DNA from: Pseudomonas spelaei
Lineage (GTDB): Bacteria > Pseudomonadota > Gammaproteobacteria > Pseudomonadales > Pseudomonadaceae
Direction: 5' to 3'
Assembly: GCF_009724245.1 (NCBI RefSeq)
Contig: NZ_WNNK01000006.1
Coordinates: 1-64,000, forward strand
Length of the DNA: 64,000 bases
Shown: piece by piece, positions 26,002 through 37,603 of the stretch
Layout of the letters: every line of letters begins with the position of its first letter
Numbering within the stretch: the first letter of the stretch is position 1
Translations under genes and position numbers: made by a program
Notes under the pieces: generated by a model
The model's database searches: none
Seen by the model: the letters and a program-made list of their open reading frames with translations, nothing else
What the model was told of the DNA's origin: nothing

Positions 26002-27936
26002 CTAGGCTCGGAACTGCCCCAGGCTCGCCTTCAACTGCGCCGCCAAACCATCCAGCACTTTGCCGCTCGCCGTGGTCTCCACCACCGCCAAGGCCGCACG
26101 TTCAGCCTGGGCATGGATGATCTCCACCCGCCCACGCACCGCATGAGCCCCCTTGGCCTGATGCTCCGCCGCGCGGGTCGCCAGGCCAATCGCCGCATGC
26201 ACCTGCTCCACCGATGCCTGCACCGATTGCTGCAAGCGCACACTGTCGCGCAGCACCAGCAAACCTTCACTCGCTTGACGCCCAGCCTTGTCAATCGTCG
26301 CCACTGCCTCACGGGCACCCTGCTGCAAGGCAACGATATGAGCCTGAATGTCACCGGTAGAGCTTTGCGTCTTGCTGGCCAACGCCCGCACCTCATCGGC
26401 CACCACCGCAAAACCGCGCCCGGTCTCACCGGCACGGGCCGCTTCGATGGCCGCATTGAGCGCCAACAGGTTGGTCTGCTCAGCAATCCCATGGATCACC
26501 GTCAACACCACTTCGATCTGCTCGCTTTGCTGCGCCAGGCGCTCGATGACCTTGGCGCCATCTTCCACTTGCCCGGCCAGCGCCTCGATCAGGCTGCCAA
26601 CCTCAGCGGAAGTACGCGAGTTCTCATCGGTGGCGTGACGGATATCCACCACCTGCTGCAACGCCGCTTGCATGGCATGGCTTTCCGCCTGGGCCTCATC
26701 GGCCATCTGCGACAATGCCCGCAGGCTTTCGGCAACTTCATCGCGCTGCAAGCCGGCAGCCGCATCGGCGCCCGCGTTGCGCAGGGTCATGGCGCCGATT
26801 TCCACGCCAGTACGCTGGGCCACATCGCCCGCCTCACGCACGATAGGCTGCAACTTATCCACAAAGCGATTGACCGCCGAGGCCATGTCACCGATTTCAT
26901 CCCGACTGCTGATCTGCACACGCTTGGTCAGGTCACCCTCACCGGCCGCCAGGTCATCCATGGCGGCGATCAGCAGCTTCAAGCGATTGACCACCCGACG
27001 TCCGAGCACCACGGCAATCAGCAGCAACACACCAAAACCAACGACCGCCAGGCCCATGCCGATGCGCCAGCGCAAAGTGCCGGCGGCTTCCTGCACCGCA
27101 CTGCTGGTATTGGCCGTCATTTGGGTTGCGGTGGCTTGTGCCGACTGCAAGCGTGCGCCCATGGCCGCCGCGCTGTCCGCAGCCGCACCCTTCAGGCTAT
27201 CGCCCACCAATTGATCGCTGCTGGCGATCAGCGCCGCGAAGCGCTTATCAAGGGCAGCCAGATCAGCGTCCACCGAGGCAGTCGAAACGCCCATGACGAC
27301 CTTACCGATCTCCACACCATTAGGGCTGATGGACGATTCAAGGTAGTAGACCGACGGATCATTCTTCGCGGCATCCAGCAGCTTATCCAACGCTCGCTCG
27401 CCTTTGCCCTTGTCCAGCAGCGCCTGGTTGATCGGGTTATCACGATTCAAATAACGGGTCAGATGCTGGCCGGCGGCATCGTCGTACACCACAAACAACA
27501 CATTGGGGTTGCGCTGGGCGCGCCGGGCAAATTCAGAGAGTGTCGGCACATCGCTGTCCCACATCGCACGCGGTGCTACTGAAGCCAGCAACTGGGCCAT
27601 GTCATTGGCCGAGTCCTTCAAGTCTTTTTCCAGGGTCGCACGCAGTTGCTGCTGCTCTTCCTGCAATCGGGAGGAAAGCCCCGCCGTCAGACGCTGTCGC
27701 GTACTGGAAGACAGGTTGTCCAGACTTGAGGTGACTTCCTTTCCAGCCTGTGTCAGTTCACCCGACAACTTTTGACTGTCCACGCCCAGGCGATTACCCA
27801 AATCGGCTTCCAGGGCAGTCACCGTGCTCCGCGTCAGAGCGACGGCCACCAGCACCTGCACCAGAAGAGCGATACCTAGGGTAACGAACACCGGCCGCAA
27901 CAGACGGCTTTGTAACAGCGAGAGAACGGCAGACAC
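26002..27936 (-). CDS. Methyl-accepting chemotaxis protein
   Basis: A 644-aa chemoreceptor. TM1 is at about 13-36, the periplasmic sensing region at about 37-285 (a long helical stalk plus a PAS/dCACHE-like part with [14 protein letters not shown] strands), TM2 at about 290-313, then HAMP and the cytoplasmic signalling coiled coil. The highly conserved hairpin tip ([20 protein letters not shown]) is at about 480-500. It lacks a C-terminal CheR-tethering pentapeptide. The GTG at 27936 is chosen because GGAGG lies 8-9 bases upstream and the frame above it is a leader with a sigma-54 promoter. The ligand is unknown. Confidence 0.92.
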   Translation of the reverse strand: MSAVLSLLQSRLLRPVFVTLGIALLVQVLVAVALTRSTVTALEADLGNRLGVDSQKLSGELTQAGKEVTSSLDNLSSSTRQRLTAGLSSRLQEEQQQLRATLEKDLKDSANDMAQLLASVAPRAMWDSDVPTLSEFARRAQRNPNVLFVVYDDAAGQHLTRYLNRDNPINQALLDKGKGERALDKLLDAAKNDPSVYYLESSISPNGVEIGKVVMGVSTASVDADLAALDKRFAALIASSDQLVGDSLKGAAADSAAAMGARLQSAQATATQMTANTSSAVQEAAGTLRWRIGMGLAVVGFGVLLLIAVVLGRRVVNRLKLLIAAMDDLAAGEGDLTKRVQISSRDEIGDMASAVNRFVDKLQPIVREAGDVAQRTGVEIGAMTLRNAGADAAAGLQRDEVAESLRALSQMADEAQAESHAMQAALQQVVDIRHATDENSRTSAEVGSLIEALAGQVEDGAKVIERLAQQSEQIEVVLTVIHGIAEQTNLLALNAAIEAARAGETGRGFAVVADEVRALASKTQSSTGDIQAHIVALQQGAREAVATIDKAGRQASEGLLVLRDSVRLQQSVQASVEQVHAAIGLATRAAEHQAKGAHAVRGRVEIIHAQAERAALAVVETTASGKVLDGLAAQLKASLGQFRA

Positions 27937-27955
27937 TGGAAATCCCTCCACCCAG

Positions 27956-27978
27956 GGTGCCATTAATTTGATGGCACC
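27956..27978. promoter_or_regulatory. Leader hairpin of the chemoreceptor gene
   Basis: GGTGCCAT and ATGGCACC form a perfect 8-base inverted repeat with a 7-base AT-rich loop, between the predicted transcription start and the ribosome-binding site. It could be an RNA hairpin or an operator. Confidence 0.45.
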
Positions 27979-27995
27979 GCGAAAGAGAGAAACAT

Positions 27996-28011
27996 AGCAA
28001 GGGTCGTGCCG
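27996..28011 (-). promoter_or_regulatory. Sigma-54 (RpoN) promoter of the chemoreceptor gene
   Basis: On the minus strand the site reads CGGCACG-ACCC-TTGCT, matching TGGCACG-N4-TTGCW at every position but the first, with the invariant GG and GC at the correct spacing. The predicted start is about 48 bases upstream of the GTG. Confidence 0.75.
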
Positions 28012-28029
28012 TACCCAAGGCAGAAACGA

Positions 28030-28062
28030 CAAAGGGCCCCCGAAGGGACCCTTTGCTTTTTA
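28030..28062. terminator. Hairpin after purA
   Basis: CAAAGGG...CCCTTTG with a GC-rich interior. On the plus strand it is followed by CTTTTTA; on the minus strand, where purA ends, the T-run is weaker (TCGTTT). Confidence 0.5.
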
Positions 28063-28075
28063 CATCAACCGCTTA

Positions 28076-29419
<1,344 letters not shown>

Positions 29420-30607
29420 TCAAGAAGCCAGTGGCGATACTTGCCAAAGCCCGTTCTGCTGAATCAATTGCCGGTCGCAGTCCGCTTCACGGGCGGCGGC
29501 CAATGGCTGCCCAGGCAAGGCCTGGACAACACGTTGACCCTCACTGCGCAACTGGCAAACCTGCTGCCAGAGTGCCGCGTCCGTACTGTCGGGCATCCAG
29601 ATACCGCCAGACGGTAACTCGACCTCAGCACGCCCCAGGGTCACCAGGGTTTTCAAATCGGTGGAAAAACCGGTCGCCGGACGGGCGCGGCCAAAATCGG
29701 CGCCGATATCGTCATAACGACCACCCTGGGCGATGGCTTGGCCAACACCCGGGACAAACACTGCGAACACCACACCGGTGTGGTAGTGGTAACCGCGCAA
29801 CTCACCCAGGTCGAAGTACAACGGCAACTGCGGGAACCGCGCCGACAGGCGCTCGGCAATCGCCAGCACGTCGTCCAGAGCCGCCAACACCGGGGCCGGC
29901 GCATTGGCCAGGCGATCACGGGCAGCGGACAGCACTTCACGACCACCACACAGACCCACCAGCGAACGCAACATACCCGCCAGATCAGCCGGCACGCCCT
30001 CGGTCAGGGCAATCACTTCATCGATAGCCTTGCGTTGCAGGGCATCGAACAACTGCTGCTCCACTTCACCGGACAAACCAGCGGCACGGGCCAGGCCACG
30101 GTAAATACCGACATGCCCCAGGTCCATGTGCACATCCGGCACATCGGCCAGTTGCAGCATCGCCAGCATCAGGCTGATAACTTCCACGTCGCTGCTCGGG
30201 CTGGCATCGCCATACAACTCGGCGCCCAGTTGGATCGGGCTGCGCGAAGACGACAAGGCCCGCGGCTGAGCATGCAGGACACTGCCGGCATAGCACAGGC
30301 GGCTCGGACCTTCACGGCGCAAGGTATGCGCATCGATGCGCGCCACTTGCGGAGTGATGTCGGCACGAAAGCCCATTTGCCGGCCCGATTGCGGGTCGAT
30401 GACCTTGAAGGTGCGCAGATCCAGGTCCTGGCCCGCGCCGGTCAGCAGGGATTCCAGGTACTCGATATGGGGGGTCACGACAAACTCGTAACCCCAGCTC
30501 TGGAACAGATCCAACACCTGGCGACGCGCAACTTCAATGCGCGCAGCTTCCGGTGGCAGTACTTCTTCGATGCCATCTGGCAGCAGCCAGCGGTCTACCG
30601 TTGCCAT
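29420..30607 (-). CDS. hisZ: ATP phosphoribosyltransferase regulatory subunit
   Basis: HisZ is a catalytically inactive relative of histidyl-tRNA synthetase that pairs with the short HisG and makes histidine synthesis feedback-sensitive. The 395-aa product begins [20 protein letters not shown] and has the class II synthetase-like core ([15 protein letters not shown] region), but lacks the anticodon-binding domain of a true HisRS. It has its own promoter region because a terminator closes hflC upstream. Confidence 0.94.
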   Translation of the reverse strand: MATVDRWLLPDGIEEVLPPEAARIEVARRQVLDLFQSWGYEFVVTPHIEYLESLLTGAGQDLDLRTFKVIDPQSGRQMGFRADITPQVARIDAHTLRREGPSRLCYAGSVLHAQPRALSSSRSPIQLGAELYGDASPSSDVEVISLMLAMLQLADVPDVHMDLGHVGIYRGLARAAGLSGEVEQQLFDALQRKAIDEVIALTEGVPADLAGMLRSLVGLCGGREVLSAARDRLANAPAPVLAALDDVLAIAERLSARFPQLPLYFDLGELRGYHYHTGVVFAVFVPGVGQAIAQGGRYDDIGADFGRARPATGFSTDLKTLVTLGRAEVELPSGGIWMPDSTDAALWQQVCQLRSEGQRVVQALPGQPLAAAREADCDRQLIQQNGLWQVSPLAS

Positions 30608-30909
30608 TACGCCATTCCCCTATGATCCGGGCGGCCAGCCCTCAGGCGTGCCTTGAGTGAAGCAGAAAATGCCCGGCTCTTGCATAAACCACGCGCAAGA
30701 GCGACGTGACGAACGACCACTAATCGGCCTCGTCGGGCACTTTCCTCGAAAAACCTGTCGCGTCCGCGGACACAAAATAACAATCAAACATGCAGACGCA
30801 AAAAAGCCGGGAATTTCCCGGCTGCCGCATCATACACCCGTTTTCTCAAAGGATCACCCCGCCCGGCATTTTAGCCGCCAGACGGAGCGATTCTCAGGTC
30901 AAGTGCGGG
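30608..30909. other. Intergenic region between hflC and hisZ
   Basis: A gap of 302 bases. It contains the hflC terminator at 30800-30823; the rest should hold the hisZ promoter. I see no convincing gene in it. Confidence 0.5.
30800..30823 (-). terminator. Terminator of the hfq-hflXKC run
   Basis: On the minus strand AGCCGGGA-AAT-TCCCGGCT is followed by TTTTTTGCG, about 87 bases after the hflC stop. Confidence 0.85.
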
Positions 30910-31776
30910 TTACTTGGACTTTTCCAGGTAGCGGAAGAAATCGCTACTTGGGTCCAGCACCATGACGTCGGTTTTGTTCGCGAAGCTTTCACGGTAGGCA
31001 CGCAGGCTACGGTAGAACGCGTAGAACTCCTGATCCTGGCCATAAGCCTTGGCGTAGATCGCCGCCGCTTGAGCATCACCATCACCACGAGCCTCTTCAG
31101 ACTCGCGATAAGCCTCTGCCAACAGTACACGACGCTGACGATCGGCATCCGCACGGATACCCTCGGCCAGCTCGTTACCCTTGGCGCGGTGCTCACGCGC
31201 TTCACGTTCACGCTCGGTGCTCATACGCTCGAACACGCTGCGGTTCACTTCCTTCGGCAGATCAATGGCCTTGACCCGAACATCGATCACTTCGATGCCC
31301 AGTTCCTTTTCAGCCATCTTGTTCAGCGAAGCCGTGATATCCGCCATCAGCGCATCACGCTCACCGGACACCACCTCGTGCAGGGTGCGTTTACCAAACT
31401 GGTCACGCAGGCCCGACTCCAGACGGCGCGACAAACGCTCGTCAGCAATCTGCTTGAGGCCGGAGGTCGCGGTGTAGAAGCGCTCGGCATCCTTGACGCG
31501 CCACTTGGCGTAGGCATCAACCATGACAGCTTTCTTTTCCAGGGTCAGGAAGCGCTGTGTCGGTGCATCCAGCGTCATCAGGCGGGCGTCGAACTTGCGC
31601 ACCTGGTTAACGTAGGGGACTTTCACATGCAGGCCCGGCTGGACATCCGCCTGGACCACACGACCGAATTGCAGCAACACCGCGCGCTCGGTCTGAGACA
31701 CGATGTAGAAGCAGTTCCAGGCAGCGATGACCACGACGACGCCCACAATCAGGGCGGTCAGCGATTTATTGCTCAT
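30910..31776 (-). CDS. hflC: HflC, SPFH-domain membrane protease modulator
   Basis: HflC forms with HflK a large periplasmic-facing cage around FtsH and modulates its proteolysis. The 288-aa protein has one N-terminal membrane span (about 5-24) and an SPFH/band-7 domain (about 25-190) followed by a coiled-coil helix rich in Arg/Glu/Ala. The start is the ATG at 31776, which shares one base with the hflK stop (TGATG); a TTG one codon earlier is less likely. Confidence 0.95.
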   Translation of the reverse strand: MSNKSLTALIVGVVVVIAAWNCFYIVSQTERAVLLQFGRVVQADVQPGLHVKVPYVNQVRKFDARLMTLDAPTQRFLTLEKKAVMVDAYAKWRVKDAERFYTATSGLKQIADERLSRRLESGLRDQFGKRTLHEVVSGERDALMADITASLNKMAEKELGIEVIDVRVKAIDLPKEVNRSVFERMSTEREREAREHRAKGNELAEGIRADADRQRRVLLAEAYRESEEARGDGDAQAAAIYAKAYGQDQEFYAFYRSLRAYRESFANKTDVMVLDPSSDFFRYLEKSK

Positions 31777-32954
31777 CAACGACTCTCCCTGGTACGTGAT
31801 TGCTGTTGCTGCAAGTCAGCGGCCGCACGGGCACTCGCTTCATTGGCAGCGGCAGTCGAACCGTTGGACGGCGTACTGCTGCCACTACGACCACCTTCGA
31901 TCATCTTGTCCAGCGGCAGGTAAAGCAGATTGTTCTGCCCGCCCTTGTTGCCGGTCACGAGAACCTTGCTGGTGTTGGTGAAGACTTCCTGCATGGTGTC
32001 CAGGTACAGACGCTCACGGGTGACTTCCGGTGCCTTGCGGTACTCGGCCACCAGCTTGGTGAAGCGATCAGCCTCACCCTTGGCGCGGGAGACCACTTCG
32101 TCGCGGTAACCGTTGGCATCTTCAAGGATACGCTGGGCCTGACCACGGGCTTCCGGCACGACGCCGTTGGCGTAGGTTTCTGCCTGGTTGCGCGAACGCT
32201 GCTCGTCTTCACGGGCACGGATCACGTCATCGAAGGCTTCCTGTACTTCACGCGGTGCAGCTGCGCTCTGTATGTTGACCTGGGTGACGGTGATACCGGT
32301 GCGATACGTGTCGAGGAACCGCTGCAGGCGCTCCTTGATCTCGCTGGCCATCAACTCACGACCTTCCGTCAGTACCTGATCCATTGCGGTGGAACCCACC
32401 ACGTGGCGCAGGGCACTTTCGGTCGCTTGTTGCAGGCTGATTTCCGGCTGATCGACGTTCAGCACGAAGTCCTGGAGGTTGCTGATCTTGTACTGCACGG
32501 TCAGCGGCACTTCGACGATGTTCTCGTCCTCGGTGAGCATCTGGCCCTGCTTGGTGTAGGCACGCTCACGCGTGACGTTTTCCATGTACTTCTTGTCGAT
32601 CGGCGGGAAGTAGATATTCAGGCCCGGGCCGACAGTCTCGTAGTACTTGCCGAAGCGCAGCACCACGGCTTGCTCCTGCTCGTCCACCACGTAGACCGCG
32701 CTGTACAGCCAGACAGCCGCCAGCACGACGAGACCGATGCCGAGCAGGCCGTAACCACCGCCCTTGCCCGAACCACCGCCTTCGTCACCACTACCACGTT
32801 TCTTTCCACCACCGAACAACCCATTCAGGCTTTCCTGCAGCTTTCGGAAGGCCTCGTCGAGATCCGGTGGCCCCTTGCGGTCGCCATTATTGCGGCGCTT
32901 ACCACCCCAAGGATCCTGATTATTCGAGTTGCCACCCGGCTCATTCCAAGCCAT
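31776..32954 (-). CDS. hflK: HflK, SPFH-domain membrane protease modulator
   Basis: A 392-aa partner of HflC. It has a Gly/Asn-rich cytoplasmic head (1-68, with a GGGSGKGGGYG stretch), one span at about 70-88, the SPFH domain (about 90-270) and a coiled coil, then a low-complexity Ser/Ala/Gln tail. The ATG at 32954 (MAWNEPGG) matches homologues; the in-frame ATG at 32990 is not needed. It lies 96 bases after hflX. Confidence 0.95.
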   Translation of the reverse strand: MAWNEPGGNSNNQDPWGGKRRNNGDRKGPPDLDEAFRKLQESLNGLFGGGKKRGSGDEGGGSGKGGGYGLLGIGLVVLAAVWLYSAVYVVDEQEQAVVLRFGKYYETVGPGLNIYFPPIDKKYMENVTRERAYTKQGQMLTEDENIVEVPLTVQYKISNLQDFVLNVDQPEISLQQATESALRHVVGSTAMDQVLTEGRELMASEIKERLQRFLDTYRTGITVTQVNIQSAAAPREVQEAFDDVIRAREDEQRSRNQAETYANGVVPEARGQAQRILEDANGYRDEVVSRAKGEADRFTKLVAEYRKAPEVTRERLYLDTMQEVFTNTSKVLVTGNKGGQNNLLYLPLDKMIEGGRSGSSTPSNGSTAAANEASARAAADLQQQQSRTRESR

Positions 32955-33050
32955 AGCGCTCTCCATCTGATAAAGCAAAGACGCACCCACGGCGCGCCGA
33001 CCAATGCTACAGAATGCCTGCTACAGCGGCACAACCGCTTTCTCAGGCTT

Positions 33051-34352
33051 TTATTGCAAAGTGTGTTGTTCGAGGAACTCAGTCGGTACGACACCTTCAC
33101 GACTGACCAGCCGATTAAGCTCCGAACGCGGTAATCGAACGGCCAGCAAGCTGACACCTTCTTCGTCGTGTTCTTCTTTCTGTACCGCCCCCAGCTCGAA
33201 AAACTGTGCACGCAGTCGAGCAAAACGCTGGGGCAAGCGCAAGGTGCCAACAAACAAATCGCTGCCCAACAACTCGGCAATGGCTTGTTCAAGCAATTCC
33301 AGGCCACTGCCATCACGCGCCGAAAGCCAGACCCGCTGGGGCCTGCCGTTTTCATCGCGCTGGATTTGTGGCTCAACGCCTTCAAGCAAATCGAGTTTGT
33401 TATAGACCTCGAGGATCGGCAAGTCCTGGGCACCAATCTCGCCCAACACCACCATTACCTGTTCAATCTGCAACATGCGATCCGGTTCGGCCGCATCGAT
33501 CACGTGCAACAACAAGTCGGAGTTGCTCGACTCTTCGAGCGTAGACCGAAATGCCTCGACCAGCTTGTGAGGCAAGTGGCGAATGAAACCCACGGTATCA
33601 GCCAGGACAATCGGTCCCAGATCGTCCAGTTCCAGACGGCGCAAGGTTGGGTCGAGCGTGGCAAACAGTTGGTCGGCCGCGTACACGTCCGATTTCGTCA
33701 CGTTGTTGAAGAGCGTGGATTTACCAGCGTTGGTGTAGCCCACCAGGGAAACGGTAGGGATATCCGCACGCATACGGCCGCGTCGCGATTGCTCGCGCTG
33801 GCTGCGCACCTTCTCCAATCGTCCCTTGATCTGTCGCAGGCGAACCCGCAACAAACGACGGTCAGTTTCCAGCTGGGTTTCACCCGGGCCACGCATGCCG
33901 ATACCGCCACCCTGACGTTCAAGGTGAGTCCAGCCACGGACCAGCCGGGTACTCATGTGGTCCAGCTGGGCCAGTTCAACCTGGAGCTTGCCTTCATGGG
34001 TACGCGCGCGTTGGGCGAAAATATCGAGAATCAGGCCCGTACGGTCGATCACGCGGCACTCGAAAACACGTTCGAGGTTACGTTCCTGACTGGGCGTGAG
34101 GACATGATTGAAAATAACCAGATCGACCTGTTCGGCATGGACCAGGTCGCGTAACTCTTCGACCTTGCCGCTGCCAATCAGGTATTTGGCGGTTGGCCGA
34201 TGACGCGGCACGTTAAAAAACGCGACGGTCTCGGCGCCAGCCGAATTTGCCAGCTCCTGAAACTCCTGCGGATCTTCGCGCGCCTCAGGGTCCTGACCAT
34301 CCAAATGAACGAGGATTACCCGCTCACCACCACCGTGGCGCTCAAAGAACAA
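33051..34352 (-). CDS. hflX: GTPase HflX, ribosome-splitting factor
   Basis: HflX binds 50S and splits stalled ribosomes, notably after heat stress. The 433-aa protein has the N-terminal nucleotide-binding domain (about 20-185) with the helical linker, and the G domain with GYTNAGKST (G1), DTVGFIRHLP (G3) and NKLD (G4). The start is TTG at 34352, supported by AGGAG 6 bases upstream that lies beside the hfq stop codon. The gap to hfq is 12 bases. Confidence 0.95.
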   Translation of the reverse strand: MFFERHGGGERVILVHLDGQDPEAREDPQEFQELANSAGAETVAFFNVPRHRPTAKYLIGSGKVEELRDLVHAEQVDLVIFNHVLTPSQERNLERVFECRVIDRTGLILDIFAQRARTHEGKLQVELAQLDHMSTRLVRGWTHLERQGGGIGMRGPGETQLETDRRLLRVRLRQIKGRLEKVRSQREQSRRGRMRADIPTVSLVGYTNAGKSTLFNNVTKSDVYAADQLFATLDPTLRRLELDDLGPIVLADTVGFIRHLPHKLVEAFRSTLEESSNSDLLLHVIDAAEPDRMLQIEQVMVVLGEIGAQDLPILEVYNKLDLLEGVEPQIQRDENGRPQRVWLSARDGSGLELLEQAIAELLGSDLFVGTLRLPQRFARLRAQFFELGAVQKEEHDEEGVSLLAVRLPRSELNRLVSREGVVPTEFLEQHTLQ

Positions 34353-34364
34353 AGGAGACTCCTA

Positions 34365-34625
34365 TCAGGCGTTACCTGGCTCAGCGTCACCCTGTTCGGC
34401 ATCGGTTGCACTAGGCAGACGAATTGGACGAACCGGCACTACTGTCGAGATAGCGTGTTTGTAAACCATCTGGCTGACGGTGTTTTTCAGCAGGATAACG
34501 AACTGGTCGAAAGACTCGATCGTACCTTGCAGCTTGATGCCGTTGACCAGATAGATGGAAACCCCAACTTTCTCTTTACGTAAAGTATTCAAGTAAGGGT
34601 CTTGTAGCGAATGCCCTTTTGACAT
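34365..34625 (-). CDS. hfq: RNA chaperone Hfq
   Basis: An 86-aa Hfq that forms a hexameric ring, pairs small RNAs with mRNAs and in Pseudomonas works with Crc in catabolite repression. The Sm1 and Sm2 motifs are present ([20 protein letters not shown] in part, and [10 protein letters not shown]). The C-terminal tail is short and contains Gln/Gly/Asp, as in Pseudomonas rather than E. coli. The ATG at 34625 (MSKGHSLQ) is the family start. It lies 93 bases after miaA and ahead of hflX. Confidence 0.97.
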   Translation of the reverse strand: MSKGHSLQDPYLNTLRKEKVGVSIYLVNGIKLQGTIESFDQFVILLKNTVSQMVYKHAISTVVPVRPIRLPSATDAEQGDAEPGNA

Positions 34626-34718
34626 GTGCCGCACTCCTTTAAGGATCAATAATAAAAATCGGAAAATAGATAGCTCGTAGCCGTCACACCCCCAAGGATA
34701 GACGGCAATTGCAAGGAC

Positions 34719-35690
34719 TCAGCTCAATATGGAGACCGTTCCCAAGTATTTCAAGGTGCGTGACAGATTGTCGCAATCCAGACTGTCCAGCCAATGCAAG
34801 TCAGTCCAGCTGCGTAGCCAGGTGAACTGGCGCTTCGCCAATTGGCGCGTGGCAATGATGCCGCGCTCCTGCATTTCGGCTGACGTCAACTTGCCATCCA
34901 GATGATCCCAGACTTGGCGGTAGCCTACAGCACGTATCGAAGGTAACCCGGGATGCAGATCACCTCTGGAACGCAGTGCTACGACCTCTTCCACGAACCC
35001 CTGTTCCAACATAATTGTGAATCTTTGTGCAATTCGCTCATGCAGCACCTGACGATTCGCCGGGGCGATGGCCAGATTCGCCACAGTATAGGGCAATTGT
35101 GAGTGTCCCGAGGCGCCTGCGTCAGCACTTTGCGCAGTTTGTTTCAGCCTGTGTTCAGTCATGGTCTGCCCACTGACCCGCCAGACTTCCAGGGCTCGCG
35201 TCAGGCGCTGGGGGTCATTGGGGTGAATCCGCGCAGCAGACACCGGATCCACCCCTGCCAACTGGTCATGCAGGGCTTGCCAGCCAAGGCGTGCAGCCTC
35301 TTCTTCCAACTCGGCGCGCACTTGGGGATCGGCCGGCGGCATATCTGCCAGCCCTTCCTGCAAAGCCTTGTAATAGAGCATCGTGCCGCCCACCAGCAGC
35401 GGAATATTGCCCCGCGCGGTGATTTCAGCCATTGCGGCCAGGGCGTCGGTGCGAAAATCCGCCGCCGAATAGCTTTGGGCCGGGTCGATGATGTCGATCA
35501 ATCGGTGCGGATACTGGACCAGCAGTTCCTTTGAAGGCTTGGCGGTGCCGATGTCCATGTCCCGGTAAACCAGGGCGGAATCGACACTGATCAGCTCGCA
35601 AGGCAAGACTTTGGTCAGTTCGATGGCCAGGTCCGTCTTGCCGGCGGCAGTCGGGCCCATCAGGAAGATGGCCGGAGGTAGAGCGCTCAT
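34719..35690 (-). CDS. miaA: tRNA dimethylallyltransferase
   Basis: MiaA puts the isopentenyl group on A37 of tRNAs that read UNN codons. The 323-aa protein has the P-loop GPTAAGKT at 12-19, the [17 protein letters not shown] substrate segment and [11 protein letters not shown]. The ATG at 35690 shares a base with the mutL stop (TGATG). The longer frame up to 35858 lies inside mutL and is not coding. Confidence 0.96.
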   Translation of the reverse strand: MSALPPAIFLMGPTAAGKTDLAIELTKVLPCELISVDSALVYRDMDIGTAKPSKELLVQYPHRLIDIIDPAQSYSAADFRTDALAAMAEITARGNIPLLVGGTMLYYKALQEGLADMPPADPQVRAELEEEAARLGWQALHDQLAGVDPVSAARIHPNDPQRLTRALEVWRVSGQTMTEHRLKQTAQSADAGASGHSQLPYTVANLAIAPANRQVLHERIAQRFTIMLEQGFVEEVVALRSRGDLHPGLPSIRAVGYRQVWDHLDGKLTSAEMQERGIIATRQLAKRQFTWLRSWTDLHWLDSLDCDNLSRTLKYLGTVSILS

Positions 35691-37603
35691 CAACGACCGC
35701 GCAAGAATAGTTTGTCCAGATCGTCCAGGCCCATTTGGGTCCAGGTCGGTCGGCCATGGTTGCATTGGCCGCTGCGCTCGGTGTTTTCCATGTCCCGCAG
35801 CAAGCCGTTCATTTCCGCCAGGGCCAGGCGCCGGTTGGCGCGGATCGCACCGTGGCAAGCCATGGTGCCGAGCAGTTCGTTGATGTGCGCCTGGATCCGG
35901 TCACTGGTGCCGTACTCCATCAAGTCTGCCAGCACGTCGGCTACCAGCCGGTTGGCTTCAGCTTGCTTGAGCAACGCTGGAATCTGGCGGATAGCCAGGG
36001 TTTCCGGGCCCAGGCGCTGCAGTTCAAAGCCGAGCTTCTGGAACACGCTGACATGCTCTTCCGCGCAATCGGCTTCGCGCTGGCTGACTGCCAGGGATTC
36101 CGGTACCAACAACGGCTGGCCACTCAGGCCTTCACTGGCCATGGCAATTTTCAAGCGTTCGTACATGATCCGCTCGTGGGCGGCGTGCATGTCCACCAGC
36201 ACCAGACCTTGGGCGTTTTCCGCAAGAATATAAATACCCTTGAGTTGCGCCAGGGCATAACCCAACGGTGGGACATCGCCTTGGCCTTCCGGCAAGGCGA
36301 CAGAGCCCGGCTCAGCACCGGGAAGCGGCGCAAAGAACTCGCGATAGGCCGCCTGGGCCTCGGCCACCGGCACTGCCGATTGCGGACGCGGGGTGTATTG
36401 ATACTGATAGCCTGCGCCCGCCCCCGAGCCCGGAGCCGTATAACTCGGCTGGGCTTGCGGCGATTGCAGCAAATTGGCCGCCAGGCTCATTTCACCCTGG
36501 GGCCCGAACTCACCGGCTTCCGGCCCCGAAGGACGGACAATGGCCGTCGCAATCGGCGCCGCCAGGTGATCATCCGGCCGCACATCGCCAAGGGCACGGT
36601 GCAAGGTGCCATAAAGGAAGTCATGCACCATGCGCCCGTCACGGAAGCGCACCTCGTGCTTGGTCGGGTGCACGTTGACGTCCACCACCGACGGGTCGAC
36701 CTCAAAAAACAACACAAACGTCGGGTGCCGCCCGTTGAACAACACATCGCGGTACGCCTGACGCACCGCATGGGCCACCAGCTTGTCGCGCACCGCCCGG
36801 CCATTCACAAAGAAGTACTGCAAGTCTGCCTGGCTACGGGAGAAGGTCGGCAAACCGACCCAACCCCACAAGCGCAAGCCATTGCGCTCTATTTCAATGG
36901 GTAAAGCCTGTTCCAGGAACCCCGAGCCACAGACTGCCGCCACACGCCGGGCGCGAGCTGCATCGTCATTGGCTTCATGCAGGCTAAGGATGGTCTTGCC
37001 GTTATGGCGCAGATGAAAAGCCACGTCGAAGCGGGCCAAGGCCAGGCGCTTGATGACTTCCTGCAGGTGATCGAATTCGGTTTTCTCGGCCTTGAGGAAT
37101 TTGCGTCGCGCCGGGGTATTGAAGAACAGGTCGCGCACTTCCACCGAGGTGCCCACAGGATGCGCGGCCGGCTGAACCCGGGGCGCCATGTCGCGGCCTT
37201 CCGTTTCTACCTGCCAGGCCTGGTCGGCGTCACGGGTGCGGGAGGTCAGGGTCAGGCGCGCCACGGAACTGATAGAAGCCAGCGCCTCACCGCGAAAGCC
37301 CAGGCTCATCACCCGTTCAAGGTCTTCCAGGTCGCGAATCTTGCTGGTGGCGTGACGGGCCAGGGCCAGCGGCAGGTCATCGGAGGAGATGCCGCTGCCA
37401 TCGTCACGCACCCGCAGCAGCTTGACACCACCTTGTTCAACATCGACGTCGATGCGCTTGGCACCGGAGTCGATGCTGTTTTCCAGCAACTCCTTGATCA
37501 CCGAGGCCGGCCGCTCGACCACCTCGCCTGCCGCAATCTGGTTGGCCAGGCGCGGGCTTAGCAACTCAATGCGCGAGGTGTTGCTCAATACCGATTCGCT
37601 CAT
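35690..37603 (-). CDS. mutL: DNA mismatch repair protein MutL
   Basis: A 637-aa MutL. The N-terminal GHKL ATPase (about 1-335) shows [20 protein letters not shown] and [11 protein letters not shown] proline/glycine-rich linker (about 345-440) joins it to the dimerisation domain. That domain carries [12 protein letters not shown], which fits the DxHA-X2-E-X4-E endonuclease motif, so unlike E. coli MutL this one should nick DNA, as reported for P. aeruginosa MutL. Its ATG overlaps the amiB stop (TAATG), and miaA overlaps its own stop. Confidence 0.96.
   Translation of the reverse strand: MSESVLSNTSRIELLSPRLANQIAAGEVVERPASVIKELLENSIDSGAKRIDVDVEQGGVKLLRVRDDGSGISSDDLPLALARHATSKIRDLEDLERVMSLGFRGEALASISSVARLTLTSRTRDADQAWQVETEGRDMAPRVQPAAHPVGTSVEVRDLFFNTPARRKFLKAEKTEFDHLQEVIKRLALARFDVAFHLRHNGKTILSLHEANDDAARARRVAAVCGSGFLEQALPIEIERNGLRLWGWVGLPTFSRSQADLQYFFVNGRAVRDKLVAHAVRQAYRDVLFNGRHPTFVLFFEVDPSVVDVNVHPTKHEVRFRDGRMVHDFLYGTLHRALGDVRPDDHLAAPIATAIVRPSGPEAGEFGPQGEMSLAANLLQSPQAQPSYTAPGSGAGAGYQYQYTPRPQSAVPVAEAQAAYREFFAPLPGAEPGSVALPEGQGDVPPLGYALAQLKGIYILAENAQGLVLVDMHAAHERIMYERLKIAMASEGLSGQPLLVPESLAVSQREADCAEEHVSVFQKLGFELQRLGPETLAIRQIPALLKQAEANRLVADVLADLMEYGTSDRIQAHINELLGTMACHGAIRANRRLALAEMNGLLRDMENTERSGQCNHGRPTWTQMGLDDLDKLFLRGR

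Noticed and set aside
26002..27582. A long plus-strand frame (from 25960) antisense to the chemoreceptor
   Set aside because: His/Arg/Gln-rich shadow of a conserved chemoreceptor; starts inside a REP element.
35690..35858. N-terminal extension of miaA inside mutL
   Set aside because: Open frame only; the extension is Pro/Gly/Arg-rich shadow of mutL and MiaA homologues begin at MSALPP.
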